A stretch of 39,959 nt of DNA from Streptomyces hirsutus (GCF_001418415.1 NZ_LIQT01000149.1:1-39959); one strand, 5' to 3'. Counted from the stretch's first letter, positions 25,093 through 35,774 are shown. Numbers and translations are program-made. Notes: a model not told the origin generated them from the sequence alone.

Positions 25093-25995
25093 TCAGACCA
25101 GGTTGTCCTCCACCGTGAGGCCGAAGGCCCCGCGGCCGTACATGGCCAGGGCCCGTTCCACGTCGTTGGCAACGTGGACGCTGCCCGCGTGGGCGTCGCG
25201 CCAGGCGCGCTCGATGGGGTTGCCGCGTCGCAGCGCGTTGCCGCCGGCGGTCTTGAAGAGCAGGTCGATCGCGGCGACGGCCCGTTCGGTGCCCCGGACC
25301 TGGTCGCGCCGGGTGCGCAGCCTCAGCTCCATGGGGATCTCCCGGCCCGCGGCGGCGAGTTCGGACAGTTCGCGCAGGTTGCGGTCCATCTGTAGGACGG
25401 TCGCGTCGATGTCGGAGGCGGCGCGCGCGATGGCGACCTGGGCGAACGGGGTCCTCGGTGAACCTGCCGCCGCCCAGGTCGAGCCGCACCCGCTCCTTCA
25501 TCAGCGACACGTACGACTCGTAACCGCCCGACACCGCCCCGATCACCGGTGCCGTGACGGCGCTCGTGAAAATCGTCCCGAACGGCAGCCGGTACAGGGG
25601 CCCCTGGTTGACCTGCTGCCCGGGTCCCTTCAACTGGGCCTGCTCGTAGTTGCGCAGCACCCGGTGGGCGGGCACGAACACCGACTCGACGAGGATGTCG
25701 TTGCTGACGGTGCCGCGCAGTCCGACGACGTCCCACACGTCCTCGATGGTGTAGTCGGACCGGGGCACCAGCACGGTGAGGAAGTCCACCGGCCGCCCCT
25801 TCGCGCCAACGACCGGGGCCCCGAGCAGGGCCCACGTGGCGTGCTCGCAGCCCGAGGAGAAACTCCAGCGGCCGGTGAGCCGGTAGCCGCCGTCGACGGG
25901 GGTGAGCCGGCCCACCGGCGCGTACGACGAGGAGATGCGGATGTCCCGGTCGTCGCCCCAGACGTCGTCCTGCGCCCGGCGCGGGACGGGCCGCG
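25093..25995 (-). pseudogene. HsaA-like flavin monooxygenase, truncated and frameshifted
   Basis: About 300 residues of an acyl-CoA-dehydrogenase-fold flavin monooxygenase, most like HsaA (steroid A-ring hydroxylase) and pigment hydroxylases. Visible are AQDDVWG, ISSSYAPVGRLTPVDGGYRL, WSFSSGCEHATWALLG, VWDVVGLRGTVSNDILVESV, then, in the next frame, FAQVAIARAASDIDATVLQM and the tail RNPIERAWRDAHAGSVHVAN. The frame changes at a four-G run (25448-25451, plus strand), consistent with one extra base. The N-terminal 80-120 residues are missing, with similarity stopping near 25995. The frameshift could be a sequencing error, the truncation not. Confidence 0.72.
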
Positions 25996-26033
25996 GCCCG
26001 ATCGGGATTGAACCGGCCCTCACCGGCCTCCGT

Positions 26034-26060
26034 TGTCTCGTTGACGCATGCAACGAGACA
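26034..26060. promoter_or_regulatory. 10-bp inverted repeat upstream of IPK-like gene
   Basis: TGTCTCGTTG (26034-26043) and CAACGAGACA (26051-26060) are perfect arms with a 7-nt spacer, ending 1 nt before the GGAG ribosome site of the next gene. It is well placed to be an operator or an RNA hairpin that regulates translation. Confidence 0.55.
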
Positions 26061-26070
26061 GGAGACCTGT

Positions 26071-27141
26071 ATGGCCACGCCCGCGGAGCCCACGTATCAG
26101 GAGCAGACGTTCCCGACCATTGACGAGGCCGAAGAGGCCGCTGTGCGCGAGGGACGGAGGTCCACCTCGCCGGAGCCGAACGTCAATCAGGGCGGGCACG
26201 GCGGCATCAGGCCGCTCGGTGCCGCCAGGCAGATCCTGGAGAAACCTGCCCCGTTCGACTCCGTGGAGAACGAGTTCTATCGGAGGATCCGCGACGGGGC
26301 CTACCCGGACCTCGCACCCGTCGTTCCGGCTTCGTACACGGCCGATCAGGTGCGCGAGCGGCTGGGTGACCAGTTGGACGCCCCGGCCGGCGACGCGCTC
26401 GACGACCGGCGGCACATCTACATCGAGAACATCACGTCCGACTTGAGCCAGCCGAAGACCCTGGACGCCAAGATCGGCAGGTCGACCACGAGTTACCGGG
26501 AAAACAAGGCACAGCAGGAGAAGTCCTCCTGGGACGCCGGGGTCAAGAGCTTCAAGTTCGCCCTGGGCATCGATCCGATGACCGGCTCGACGCAGCGCGG
26601 GTGGCGCATCGTCGCGGGCACGGACGCGAGCGGGATCAGAGTGCTGGACGGCATGCAGTCACAGTCGATCCTGAGCAAGTTCTCCGAAGACCCCGCGGTG
26701 TGGGATCAGTTGATCGGCAAGATGCAGGACATCAGGAACGCGGCGGCACGATCCGACCTCGGCTTCATCGCCGCCAGCGTGTTCTCGGTGCACGGCACCC
26801 AGAACGGGGAAACCAAGGTGGACGCCAGACTCATCGACTTCGCCCATGCGATCGACGCGCGAAATCCCTTCAAGCAGAGCCCGTCCCCCAGCCCCGAGGG
26901 CAGCCCGCGCCTCGGCGGCGGGCCGGCCGCCCCCGACCTGACGCGACTCAAGGACAAGTACCGGAACCAGTTCCTTGCCGGGATGGACTCCCTGATCAAG
27001 GACGCAACAAGGTTCCGCACAACGAAGACTGCGCTGGCGACGATGAACCCCACCCACGTGCGCCCGCGAAGCACCAGCCCCCAGCAGCAGCCCGCCGTCA
27101 CAGCACCGACGAACACCACGAACACGGCACGGAGGCGCTGA
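26071..27141 (+). CDS. Inositol polyphosphate kinase-like protein
   Basis: 356-residue soluble protein with the ordered motifs of the IPK (IP6K/IPMK/IP3K) family. E67-FY at 69-70 and a following VVP (84-86) match the lead-in of that fold. ENITSDLSQ (119-127) matches the hinge strand. PKTLDAKIG (128-136) is the PxxxDxKxG signature, with D132 and K134. An E/K/S-containing stretch is followed by GWRI (177-180) and GMQ (194-196). LIDFAHAID (254-262) matches the C-terminal IDFAH metal site (D256). In eukaryotes these enzymes phosphorylate inositol phosphates; bacterial members are rare. The N-terminal 45 residues look disordered and the C-terminal 90 are Pro/Ser/Thr-rich and basic. No signal peptide is present. 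GGAG precedes the ATG at 26071. Function and substrate in this organism are unknown. Confidence 0.75.
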   Translation: MATPAEPTYQEQTFPTIDEAEEAAVREGRRSTSPEPNVNQGGHGGIRPLGAARQILEKPAPFDSVENEFYRRIRDGAYPDLAPVVPASYTADQVRERLGDQLDAPAGDALDDRRHIYIENITSDLSQPKTLDAKIGRSTTSYRENKAQQEKSSWDAGVKSFKFALGIDPMTGSTQRGWRIVAGTDASGIRVLDGMQSQSILSKFSEDPAVWDQLIGKMQDIRNAAARSDLGFIAASVFSVHGTQNGETKVDARLIDFAHAIDARNPFKQSPSPSPEGSPRLGGGPAAPDLTRLKDKYRNQFLAGMDSLIKDATRFRTTKTALATMNPTHVRPRSTSPQQQPAVTAPTNTTNTARRR

Positions 27142-27300
27142 CCCGACGGCGGGAGCACGGGCCCGGTCACCGGCCGCCGCCTCGGTGCCGGCCGCCCTGC
27201 GCGGGTCCACGTGCCCGAAGTGCCGGACGTCGGCGTCGGCGCCGATGTCCTGGGGGCCAAGGCGTTCCTCAGGGGCGTCGTACCCGGGCCCCGGCGCTCC

Positions 27301-27780
27301 TCAGGACTCCCGTGAGTTCAGTGTGACGATCGCGTTCTTGGCCTCCTCCGCCACCTGCGGGTCGGCCACGACGTCGTAGCGTCCGGCGACGATCCGGCTG
27401 CGGGAGGTGAAGTCGCGGCGCCCGCCGGTGAGGGCGTGGCCGATGAAGCCGAAGACCGCCCCGAAGACGGCGCCGTAGACGATCCCGCTGAGCAGGAGGA
27501 CGAGAGCGGTGTGGGAGCCGGCCGCGAAGAGGGAGAGCAGCAGACCGACGAGCAGACCGAACCAGGCTCCCGAGCCCGCGCCGGCCAGGGCGGCGCGTCC
27601 GCGGGTGAGGCGGCCCAGCACGGTCTCGACCATTCTCAGGTCCGAGCCGATGATCGCGGTGCGCTCGACGGGAAAGCCGCTGTCGGCGAGGAAGTCGACG
27701 GCCCGCTGGGCTCCTTCGTAGGTGGGGGACGACTCGATGACGACCCGCTCGGTGGGGGGCGGGGGCGGTTCAGCGGACAT
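27301..27780 (-). CDS. General stress protein 17M-like membrane protein
   Basis: 159 residues. An N-terminal GSP17M/YflT-like alpha-beta domain (RVVIESSPTYEGAQRAVDFL, FPVERTAIIGSDLR) precedes a glycine-rich hydrophobic hairpin of two helices (about 75-120) and a polar tail (SRIVAGRYDVVAD). These proteins are part of general stress regulons in Bacillus and actinobacteria; their activity is unknown. GGAG lies 7 nt before the ATG at 27780. It sits downstream of the Clp ATPase gene on the same strand but past a hairpin, so it may have its own promoter. Confidence 0.85.
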   Translation of the reverse strand: MSAEPPPPPTERVVIESSPTYEGAQRAVDFLADSGFPVERTAIIGSDLRMVETVLGRLTRGRAALAGAGSGAWFGLLVGLLLSLFAAGSHTALVLLLSGIVYGAVFGAVFGFIGHALTGGRRDFTSRSRIVAGRYDVVADPQVAEEAKNAIVTLNSRES

Positions 27781-27836
27781 CGGTACGCTCCATGATCAGG
27801 GGGCTCGGACGGCACGGCGGCGGCCGGTGCGGGGAA

Positions 27837-27860
27837 AGCCGGGCGGCTGCCCTCCCGGCT
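27837..27860 (-). terminator. Hairpin after the Clp ATPase gene
   Basis: AGCCGGG (27837-27843) and CCCGGCT (27854-27860), loop 10 nt, start 3 bp beyond the Clp stop codon on the minus strand. A moderate terminator that would attenuate read-through into the GSP17M-like gene. Confidence 0.55.
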
Positions 27861-27863
27861 CCG

Positions 27864-30374
<2,511 letters not shown>

Positions 30375-30855
30375 CTCCTGCGTCCTTCCCTGAGGCCTCG
30401 GCCCTGCGTCACCGCGCGTGTCCGAAGCGGGTCGTCAGTACCTCGGCACGGCGGTTACCGCTGGTCGGACCTGCCCGGCACGGCGGGGCGAGCACGCCGC
30501 GGTGGTGGCGTCGTACGACCGCCGGACCCCGTCGGCACCAGGCCTCCGGAGATCCGTGCACAGATGACGCCGACCGGCGCGAGGGCGGTCGCTCCTGCGT
30601 CCGGCCGGGCCCGGGGAAACGCTCCGGCGACGGCCGGGGCGGCCGGCGCCCCCCTCCCGGACGACAGGGCCGCCACGTCGCGCGGGATCAGCGTCCACAC
30701 CAGTTGCCGCGGCACACCCTCACCTCATCACCCGACCCGACGGACCCGTTACAGAAATCCACATGAACCTACACATACCGGACATGGGTGCGGGGCGCAG
30801 GTCCGGACAGGGCCGGGCCGGCCGGGCCCGGCTCCACACCGGCCCCACGCCGACC

Positions 30856-30917
30856 CACACCGGCACACACCGGCACACACCGGCACACACCGGCACACAC
30901 CGGCACACACCGGCACA
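30856..30917. repeat. 10-bp tandem repeat, about 6 copies
   Basis: The unit CGGCACACAC is repeated without change at 30861, 30871, 30881, 30891 and 30901, with partial copies at both ends (62 bp in phase). The period of 10 keeps each copy on the same face of the helix. It lies about 0.5 kb upstream of two divergent stress genes. Confidence 0.95.
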
Positions 30918-31110
30918 TCAGGATCGTCCCGGCCCTCCTGACCCCCTCGCCGCCTCCTCGGCCGACCGGGCAACAACCGCGACAAGGGCGTCGGGGGGAC
31001 CCGCAGAGGCGTCAGGGGAACCCCGTCGACCGGACGGAAACCCGTCCCTCCGGCACCCGCCGTGTGGAGCGGGAGCACCCGGCGCCGCACCCGCCCCCTG
31101 CTGCCGCTGC

Positions 31111-31200
31111 CTACAGCGCGGTCCGGGTGAAGGTGACCTTGTCCCCGGCCTTGATGCGGAACCGACAGCCGCTCGCCGGCTCGGAGCCTCCGACGTAGAG
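31111..31200 (-). pseudogene. Possible C-terminal tail of a lost protein
   Basis: About 30 codons on the minus strand, NLYVGGSEPASGCRFRIKAG then DKVTFTRTAL and a TAG at 31111-31113, have protein-like composition. They run into the 17-bp repeats at their upstream end. I do not recognise the family and this may be chance. Confidence 0.25.
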
Positions 31201-31251
31201 GTTCCGACGGCGGAGAAGTTCCGACGGCGGAGAAGTTCCGACGGCGGAGAT
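31201..31251. repeat. 17-bp tandem triplication
   Basis: GTTCCGACGGCGGAGAA occurs three times head to tail at 31201, 31218 and 31235; the third differs only in its last base. No spacers, so it is not CRISPR. It ends 126 bp before the PP2C gene start. Confidence 0.95.
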
Positions 31252-31377
31252 GCTTCAATGCGCATCCGGTTTCCGGGACGCGCTCGAGGTCGAGGCTGGA
31301 TTCACTGGCACTGGGGCACCCGGGGAAGGGAATATTGCTGTGCGGACGTGCCGTCGGCCGGCGAAGGAGATGAGGGT

Positions 31378-33102
31378 ATGGCAGGGGTGGAGCCTACGCA
31401 GGCCCTCGGGGAACAGTTCCCGGCCGAATCTTCCGCCACGCTCACCAAGGCGCTGGAGGCCATCGGGAGCGGCGCATACGTTGTGGACGAGCAGGGCCGC
31501 GTGCTCGCGGTCAACGCCCACGCCGAACGGCTGCTGGCCTTGCCCGCCGAGGATCTCCTCGGTCGCGACGCGCACGACCTGCTGCACCGGGATGCCCACG
31601 GCCAGCTCTTGCCGAGGGCTCGATGCGGCATGCGGCAGGCTTTCCTCGCCGGGCGCACCGCTCAGGTGCAGGGGGACTACTTCGCATGCGGGGACGGCTC
31701 CCTGCTGCCCATCTCGTGGCTGATCACCCCCTACGACGTCGGTGACCACGAACTCGGCACGCTCGTTCTCTTCCACGCCCGGCACCCGCTGGAGGTCGAC
31801 CCTCGGCCGGAAGCGGCGCACAGGACGCTGCCGGAACTCGAACGGCTCGCGCTGCTGGCCGAGACCACCACTCGGCTGACCTCCACTCTTGATGTCGAGG
31901 AGGCGCTGCGCCGACTGGTGACCCTGGTGGTGCCCCGGCTGGCGGACTGGGCCGTCGTCGATTTGATCACCGAACACGACGAGGTGTGGCGCACTCTCGT
32001 CGTCCACGCGGACGGTGATGCCCTGGTGCGCCACGAGGGACTGCAAGGACCGATGCCACCGGTCCCGGAGGATTCCCAGATGCCCCTGTCCAGGGCCCTG
32101 CGCGGAGTCGCTTCCGCCCTGGCCGGCCCGCAGACCTACCAGGGGGTGCCGGATTCCGGCATCGCGCTCGAACAGCGCGCTCTGTTCGAGGCCACCGGCA
32201 TCCGCTCCGCGGCCATCGCCCCCATCCGCAGCACGCGCGAAGTGCTGGGGGCCCTCACCCTGGGGCGCGCCGAGAAACCGGTGGACTTCACCACCGACGA
32301 CCTCCCTCTGATCGAGGACATCGCCCGCCGGGCCGGCCTCGCCCTGGACAACGCGAGCCTCTACGAACGCCAGCGCAAGGTCGCGGAGACCATGCAGAAC
32401 CACCTGCTGCCCCAGATGCCGCGTGTGCCCGGGTTGCAGATGACGGTGCGCTACCTGCCCGCACCCGACGCCTCACAGGTCGGTGGCGACTGGTACGACG
32501 CCTTCTCCTTGTCCGACGGCGCCACCGCGCTGGCCGTGGGAGACGTCGTGGGTCACGATCTGGAGGCCGCGGCCGGCATGGCGCAGCTGCGCAACATGCT
32601 CCGCGCTTACGCCTGGGCCCTGCAGGAACCCCCCAGCCGGATCGTCGGCCGGCTGGACGAGGCGCTCCTGCACATCACCGACGTCGCCATGGCCACCGTG
32701 ATCTTCGCCCGGCTCGAGGAGGCGGACGACGGCCATTGGAAACTGTCCTGGACCAACGCCGGCCACCCGCCACCCCTGCTGATCAGGCACGACGGCCTGG
32801 CCGACTACCTCACGGACGGCCACGGCATTCTCCTGGGCACCGGGACCCACGGACCCCGCACCGACGCCGTCGCCCTGCTGCCGCCCGGATCCACCCTCCT
32901 GCTGTACACCGACGGCCTGATCGAAGAACCCGGCCATACCCTCGACGAGGGTCTGCACCGGTTGCGCCAACACGCCGCCGCCCTCGCCCACCGCCCTCTG
33001 GCCTCCTTCACCGACCATCTGCTGCGCCGGGTCCGCCCCGTCGCCAACGACGACGACGTCGCCCTCCTCGCCCTGCGGACACCCGCCCGGAAGCGATCCT
33101 GA
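31378..33102 (+). CDS. PAS-GAF-PP2C (RsbU/SpoIIE-like) phosphatase
   Basis: 574-residue cytoplasmic regulator. A PAS domain (about 20-130; ALEAIGSGAYVVDEQGRVLA), a GAF domain (about 160-335; LDVEEALRRLVTLVVPRLAD) and a C-terminal PPM serine phosphatase (about 355-570) with VGGDWYDAF, VGDVVGHDLEAA and LLLYTDGLIE, the metal-binding aspartates of the SpoIIE class, are all present. Such proteins dephosphorylate anti-sigma factor antagonists in partner-switching stress pathways. ATG at 31378 has GGAG 8 nt upstream; the frame is open back to 30763 only as non-coding repeat sequence. It sits opposite the Clp and GSP17M-like genes, suggesting a stress locus. Its RsbV/RsbW partners are not in this block, but RsbW-like ATPases lie at 16 and 37 kb. 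Confidence 0.92.
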   Translation: MAGVEPTQALGEQFPAESSATLTKALEAIGSGAYVVDEQGRVLAVNAHAERLLALPAEDLLGRDAHDLLHRDAHGQLLPRARCGMRQAFLAGRTAQVQGDYFACGDGSLLPISWLITPYDVGDHELGTLVLFHARHPLEVDPRPEAAHRTLPELERLALLAETTTRLTSTLDVEEALRRLVTLVVPRLADWAVVDLITEHDEVWRTLVVHADGDALVRHEGLQGPMPPVPEDSQMPLSRALRGVASALAGPQTYQGVPDSGIALEQRALFEATGIRSAAIAPIRSTREVLGALTLGRAEKPVDFTTDDLPLIEDIARRAGLALDNASLYERQRKVAETMQNHLLPQMPRVPGLQMTVRYLPAPDASQVGGDWYDAFSLSDGATALAVGDVVGHDLEAAAGMAQLRNMLRAYAWALQEPPSRIVGRLDEALLHITDVAMATVIFARLEEADDGHWKLSWTNAGHPPPLLIRHDGLADYLTDGHGILLGTGTHGPRTDAVALLPPGSTLLLYTDGLIEEPGHTLDEGLHRLRQHAAALAHRPLASFTDHLLRRVRPVANDDDVALLALRTPARKRS

Positions 33103-33107
33103 CCGGC

Positions 33108-33158
33108 GGCTCCCCGTCGGGAGCCCGGCCCGGGCACGCCGGGCGGCGTACCCGGGCC
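33108..33158. terminator. Double hairpin between convergent genes
   Basis: GGCTCCC/GGGAGCC (33108-33125, 4-nt loop) is followed by GGCCCGGG/CCCGGGCC (33127-33158). They separate the convergent phosphatase and VanZ-like genes and can work in both directions. Confidence 0.75.
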
Positions 33159-33189
33159 TTCGCGCCTGCGGCGGCACCGATCCGCGCGG

Positions 33190-33780
33190 TCACACCGTCG
33201 TCAGCGCCGTGCGCCGGACGTGCGCGGCCGAGCCGGGCAGGGCGATGGCACGCAGGAAGGCGGCCGGGGACGGCCTGTTGAGTGCGGCGCCCACCAGCAG
33301 CCAGCCGATGAGGCCGCCCAGGGCGTTGGCAAGAAGGTCGTTGACGTCGCAGGCCCGGCCGTTGTTGAAGAGCACGTAGCTCAGCAGCTGGGCCAGCTCG
33401 ATGGACAGGCTCGCCAGCAGGCTCACCGCCGTCGCCCGGAGTGCGCCGGACACTCGGCTGATCAGCGGCAGCAGCATCCCGAGCGGTACGAACATGATCA
33501 CGTTGGGGACGGCGGTCACGTCGGAGGTGATCAGGGGGATGAAGTTGATCTGGTGGTACCAGGGCGTCTGGTTGGCGTACTGCCCCCAGGTCACGGTGAG
33601 GGGGAAGACGGTGATCGACAGCACCGCGGCGGCATGGACGGCGGTGGTGATCCTCAATCCCGCGTGCCGGCCGGTCCAGCCCGGCTGCGACCGGCGTGCG
33701 CGGACGGCGGTCATGGCCGCGAAGGCGATCAGTGCGGGGCCCAGTACGTAGAGAGGGGGGATGTCGAAGTTCACGTTCAC
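33190..33780 (-). CDS. VanZ-like family membrane protein
   Basis: 196-residue protein with about five membrane helices. The family hallmarks are NFIPLITSD, VPNVIMFVPLGMLLPLI, ELAQLLSY and DVNDLLANALGGLIGW. VanZ gives low-level teicoplanin resistance in enterococci, but most family members have unknown roles in the cell envelope. GTG at 33780 follows AGGAG by 6 nt. It is divergent from the histidine kinase gene and could be one of that system's targets, but this is only proximity. Confidence 0.88.
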   Translation of the reverse strand: MNVNFDIPPLYVLGPALIAFAAMTAVRARRSQPGWTGRHAGLRITTAVHAAAVLSITVFPLTVTWGQYANQTPWYHQINFIPLITSDVTAVPNVIMFVPLGMLLPLISRVSGALRATAVSLLASLSIELAQLLSYVLFNNGRACDVNDLLANALGGLIGWLLVGAALNRPSPAAFLRAIALPGSAAHVRRTALTTV

Positions 33781-33917
33781 GTCAGGCTCCTACGGCGTCC
33801 GGCAGCGGTTCGGCGATCAGCATCCGGCTTCGCGGTCCCCGCGCGGATCGGAAGAAAGACAGGACTTGACCGGCACGGCTACGACTTTCGGCAGAGGGAA
33901 GGCGCCGCCCGTCGGCA

Positions 33918-33923
33918 TACGCT
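33918..33923 (+). promoter_or_regulatory. Possible -10 box, leaderless kinase mRNA
   Basis: TACGCT ends 7 nt before the ATG at 33931, and no ribosome site precedes the start. This fits a leaderless transcript, although no good -35 box is visible. Confidence 0.35.
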
Positions 33924-33930
33924 GCTCGGC

Positions 33931-35130
33931 ATGTGTTTCCCCCGGAGGAGGCCGGGCGACGGCTTCCGCCCCCTTCGCTCCCTGCTGTGGACGGCCGTGA
34001 CCGGTGCTGTGGTGGCTGCCGCGCTGCTGGACGTGCGCTACGGCACGTTCCGGCAGCCGGACACCGGAACCCTGCTGGGCGTCTCGGCCGCGGTGACGGC
34101 CCTCTCGCTGCCGGCTCTGCTCGCACTGGCCGGGCGTGGCGCCCGGCCGGGGGTGATCGTCTGTCCGGGCGGGGCCGCCGCGGTCGCCTCGCTCGCCTGC
34201 TCCGTGGGGCTGCACCTGAGTGGCCGCGAGGCGTCGGCTTCCTCCGCCTACGGCGCCTTCGAACCCGTGGCTCTGCTGGTGGTGCTGGCGGTCACCGCAC
34301 GACGCGGCATGCCGGTGCCCGCGGCGGTCGTCACCGTCGGCCTGCTGGCCGCGGTGATCGCGCGTCCCTTGGCGCTGCACGTCCACGAAGGCAGCGTCAT
34401 CGTCTCCTTCGTCCTGACGCTCGTGGCCGTGGCCGTGGCGGGGGCGAGTGTGGCCGCCCGGCTGGTGGCGGCCGACCGACGGCAACGGGAGCACCGGATC
34501 CGTCTGCACCAGAGGGTCGACCTGGCACGGGAGCTGCACGACTTCGTGGCTCACCACGTGACCGGCATCGTCGTGCAGGCCCAGGGTGCCCAGGCGGTCG
34601 CCGCCAAACGCCCGGACCTGGTCGTGCCCGCGCTGGAACGCATCGAGCGGACCGGCGCGGAAGCGCTGGTCTCGCTGCGCCGCATGGTGGGCCAACTCCG
34701 CGCCGAGGACGGTGGGATGCCGCTCGTCGCACCGGTGGAGATCCGCGGACTGCGCACCCTCGTCGCCGACTTCAGGATGCGAGGCGTGTCCTCGCGGCTC
34801 ATCGAGGACGGCCCCACGGAGACCCTGCCGCCGGAGGTGGCCGCCGTCGTCCACCGCGTGACGATGGAATCCCTCACCAACGTACGCAAACACGCCCACG
34901 ACTGCCGCGACGTCCGGGTCCGCGTGCAGGTTCTTCCGCAGCAGACCGTCGTCGAAATCACCAACGACGGTACGGCCCGCCGGGCCACCGCCGACGGCTA
35001 CGGTCTCAAGGGGTTGCGGGAACGGGTCACCGGAGTCGGGGGCACGTTCCGTGCCGGTGCCACCGCGGACGGAGGATGGCTGGTCCGCGCCTGCCTGCCG
35101 CTCGCTCCGGCCGGGACGGACGGGCCGTGA
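33931..35130 (+). CDS. NarL-type sensor histidine kinase
   Basis: 399-residue membrane kinase. Four to five hydrophobic segments fill residues 18-180 with little extracellular loop, so it probably senses a membrane or internal cue. The HisKA_3 motif DLARELHDFVAHHVTGIVVQ places the phosphorylated histidine at H203. The ATPase domain shows HRVTMESLTNVRKHA (N box) and GYGLKGLRERV (G box). The stop overlaps the GTG start of the response regulator by four bases. Ligand unknown. Confidence 0.92.
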   Translation: MCFPRRRPGDGFRPLRSLLWTAVTGAVVAAALLDVRYGTFRQPDTGTLLGVSAAVTALSLPALLALAGRGARPGVIVCPGGAAAVASLACSVGLHLSGREASASSAYGAFEPVALLVVLAVTARRGMPVPAAVVTVGLLAAVIARPLALHVHEGSVIVSFVLTLVAVAVAGASVAARLVAADRRQREHRIRLHQRVDLARELHDFVAHHVTGIVVQAQGAQAVAAKRPDLVVPALERIERTGAEALVSLRRMVGQLRAEDGGMPLVAPVEIRGLRTLVADFRMRGVSSRLIEDGPTETLPPEVAAVVHRVTMESLTNVRKHAHDCRDVRVRVQVLPQQTVVEITNDGTARRATADGYGLKGLRERVTGVGGTFRAGATADGGWLVRACLPLAPAGTDGP

Positions 35131-35774
35131 TCCGCGTACTCATCGTCGACGACCAGGCCATCGTGCGCACCGGCATGGCCATGATCCTGGCGGCCGAGGA
35201 CGGCATCGACGTCGTCGCCGAGGCAGTGGACGGCGTCCACGCCCTCGAGGAGGCCGCCCGGCACCGGCCCGACGTCGTCCTGATGGACATCCGCATGCCG
35301 CGCCTCAACGGCCTGGACGCGCTGCGTGCGCTGACCCGCCCCACGGCGGACCACGTCCCGAAGGTGGTCATGGTCACCACATTCGACGACGAGGAGTACG
35401 TCAACACCGCCCTCCAGTCGGGTGCCTGCGGTTTCGTCCTCAAGGACTCCGGTCCCCGGCTGCTGACGGAGGCGGTACGGGCCGCGGCGGTGGGAGACTC
35501 CCTCATCAGCCCTTCGATCACGGTCCGTCTGCTGCGCCGACTGGTGGCGCCCGGTGCGCGGCGGTCACCGGACGCGGATCTCTCCCCGCGTGAAGTGGAC
35601 GTCGTCCGGCTCGTCGCACAGGGGCTGACCAACGCCGAGATCTCGCACACCCTGAGCATCACGGTGGGCACGGTCAAGACCCACCTGGGCAACATCCAGG
35701 GCAAGCTCGCCGTCCGCAACCGGGTGGAGATCGCCGCATGGGCCTGGCGGGTCGGACTGGCCCGGGCGGACTGA
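35127..35774 (+). CDS. NarL/LuxR-type response regulator
   Basis: 215 residues. Receiver domain 1-120 with the acidic pair DD (8-9), phospho-acceptor D54 (VVLMDIRMP), T in VTTFDD and the conserved K in FVLKDSG. The LuxR-type HTH occupies about 150-210 (LSPREVDVVRLVAQGLTNAE, VGTVKTHLGNIQGKL). It overlaps the kinase stop (GTGA, 35127-35130), so the two are coupled partners. Targets are unknown; the flanking VanZ-like and YhhN genes are candidates. Confidence 0.94.
   Translation: MIRVLIVDDQAIVRTGMAMILAAEDGIDVVAEAVDGVHALEEAARHRPDVVLMDIRMPRLNGLDALRALTRPTADHVPKVVMVTTFDDEEYVNTALQSGACGFVLKDSGPRLLTEAVRAAAVGDSLISPSITVRLLRRLVAPGARRSPDADLSPREVDVVRLVAQGLTNAEISHTLSITVGTVKTHLGNIQGKLAVRNRVEIAAWAWRVGLARAD

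Larger units (their letters stand above)
30375..31377. other. 1-kb intergenic region with repeats
   Basis: Upstream of both the Clp gene (minus) and the PP2C phosphatase (plus). No gene is firmly supported. A minus-strand frame from GTG 30715 (PRQLVWTLIPRDVAALSS) has GAGG-type ribosome bases and an AT-rich stretch (30740-30790) upstream, but its later codons are noise-like. The region holds a 10-bp tandem array at 30856-30917 and a 17-bp triplet at 31201-31251, listed separately. Confidence 0.5.

Noticed and set aside
1..26060. Shared ACGAGACA sequence in the terminator at 1-46 and the inverted repeat at 26034-26060
   Set aside because: Only eight bases are common and the two structures differ in arm length and context; likely coincidence.
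30455..30715. 85-codon minus-strand frame upstream of the Clp gene
   Set aside because: It has a plausible ribosome site and head, but the rest is low-complexity Ala/Pro/Arg with no recognisable domain; not enough to call a gene.
30856..31251. Repeats considered as a CRISPR array
   Set aside because: Units are 10 and 17 bp, directly abutting, with no unique spacers and no cas genes nearby.
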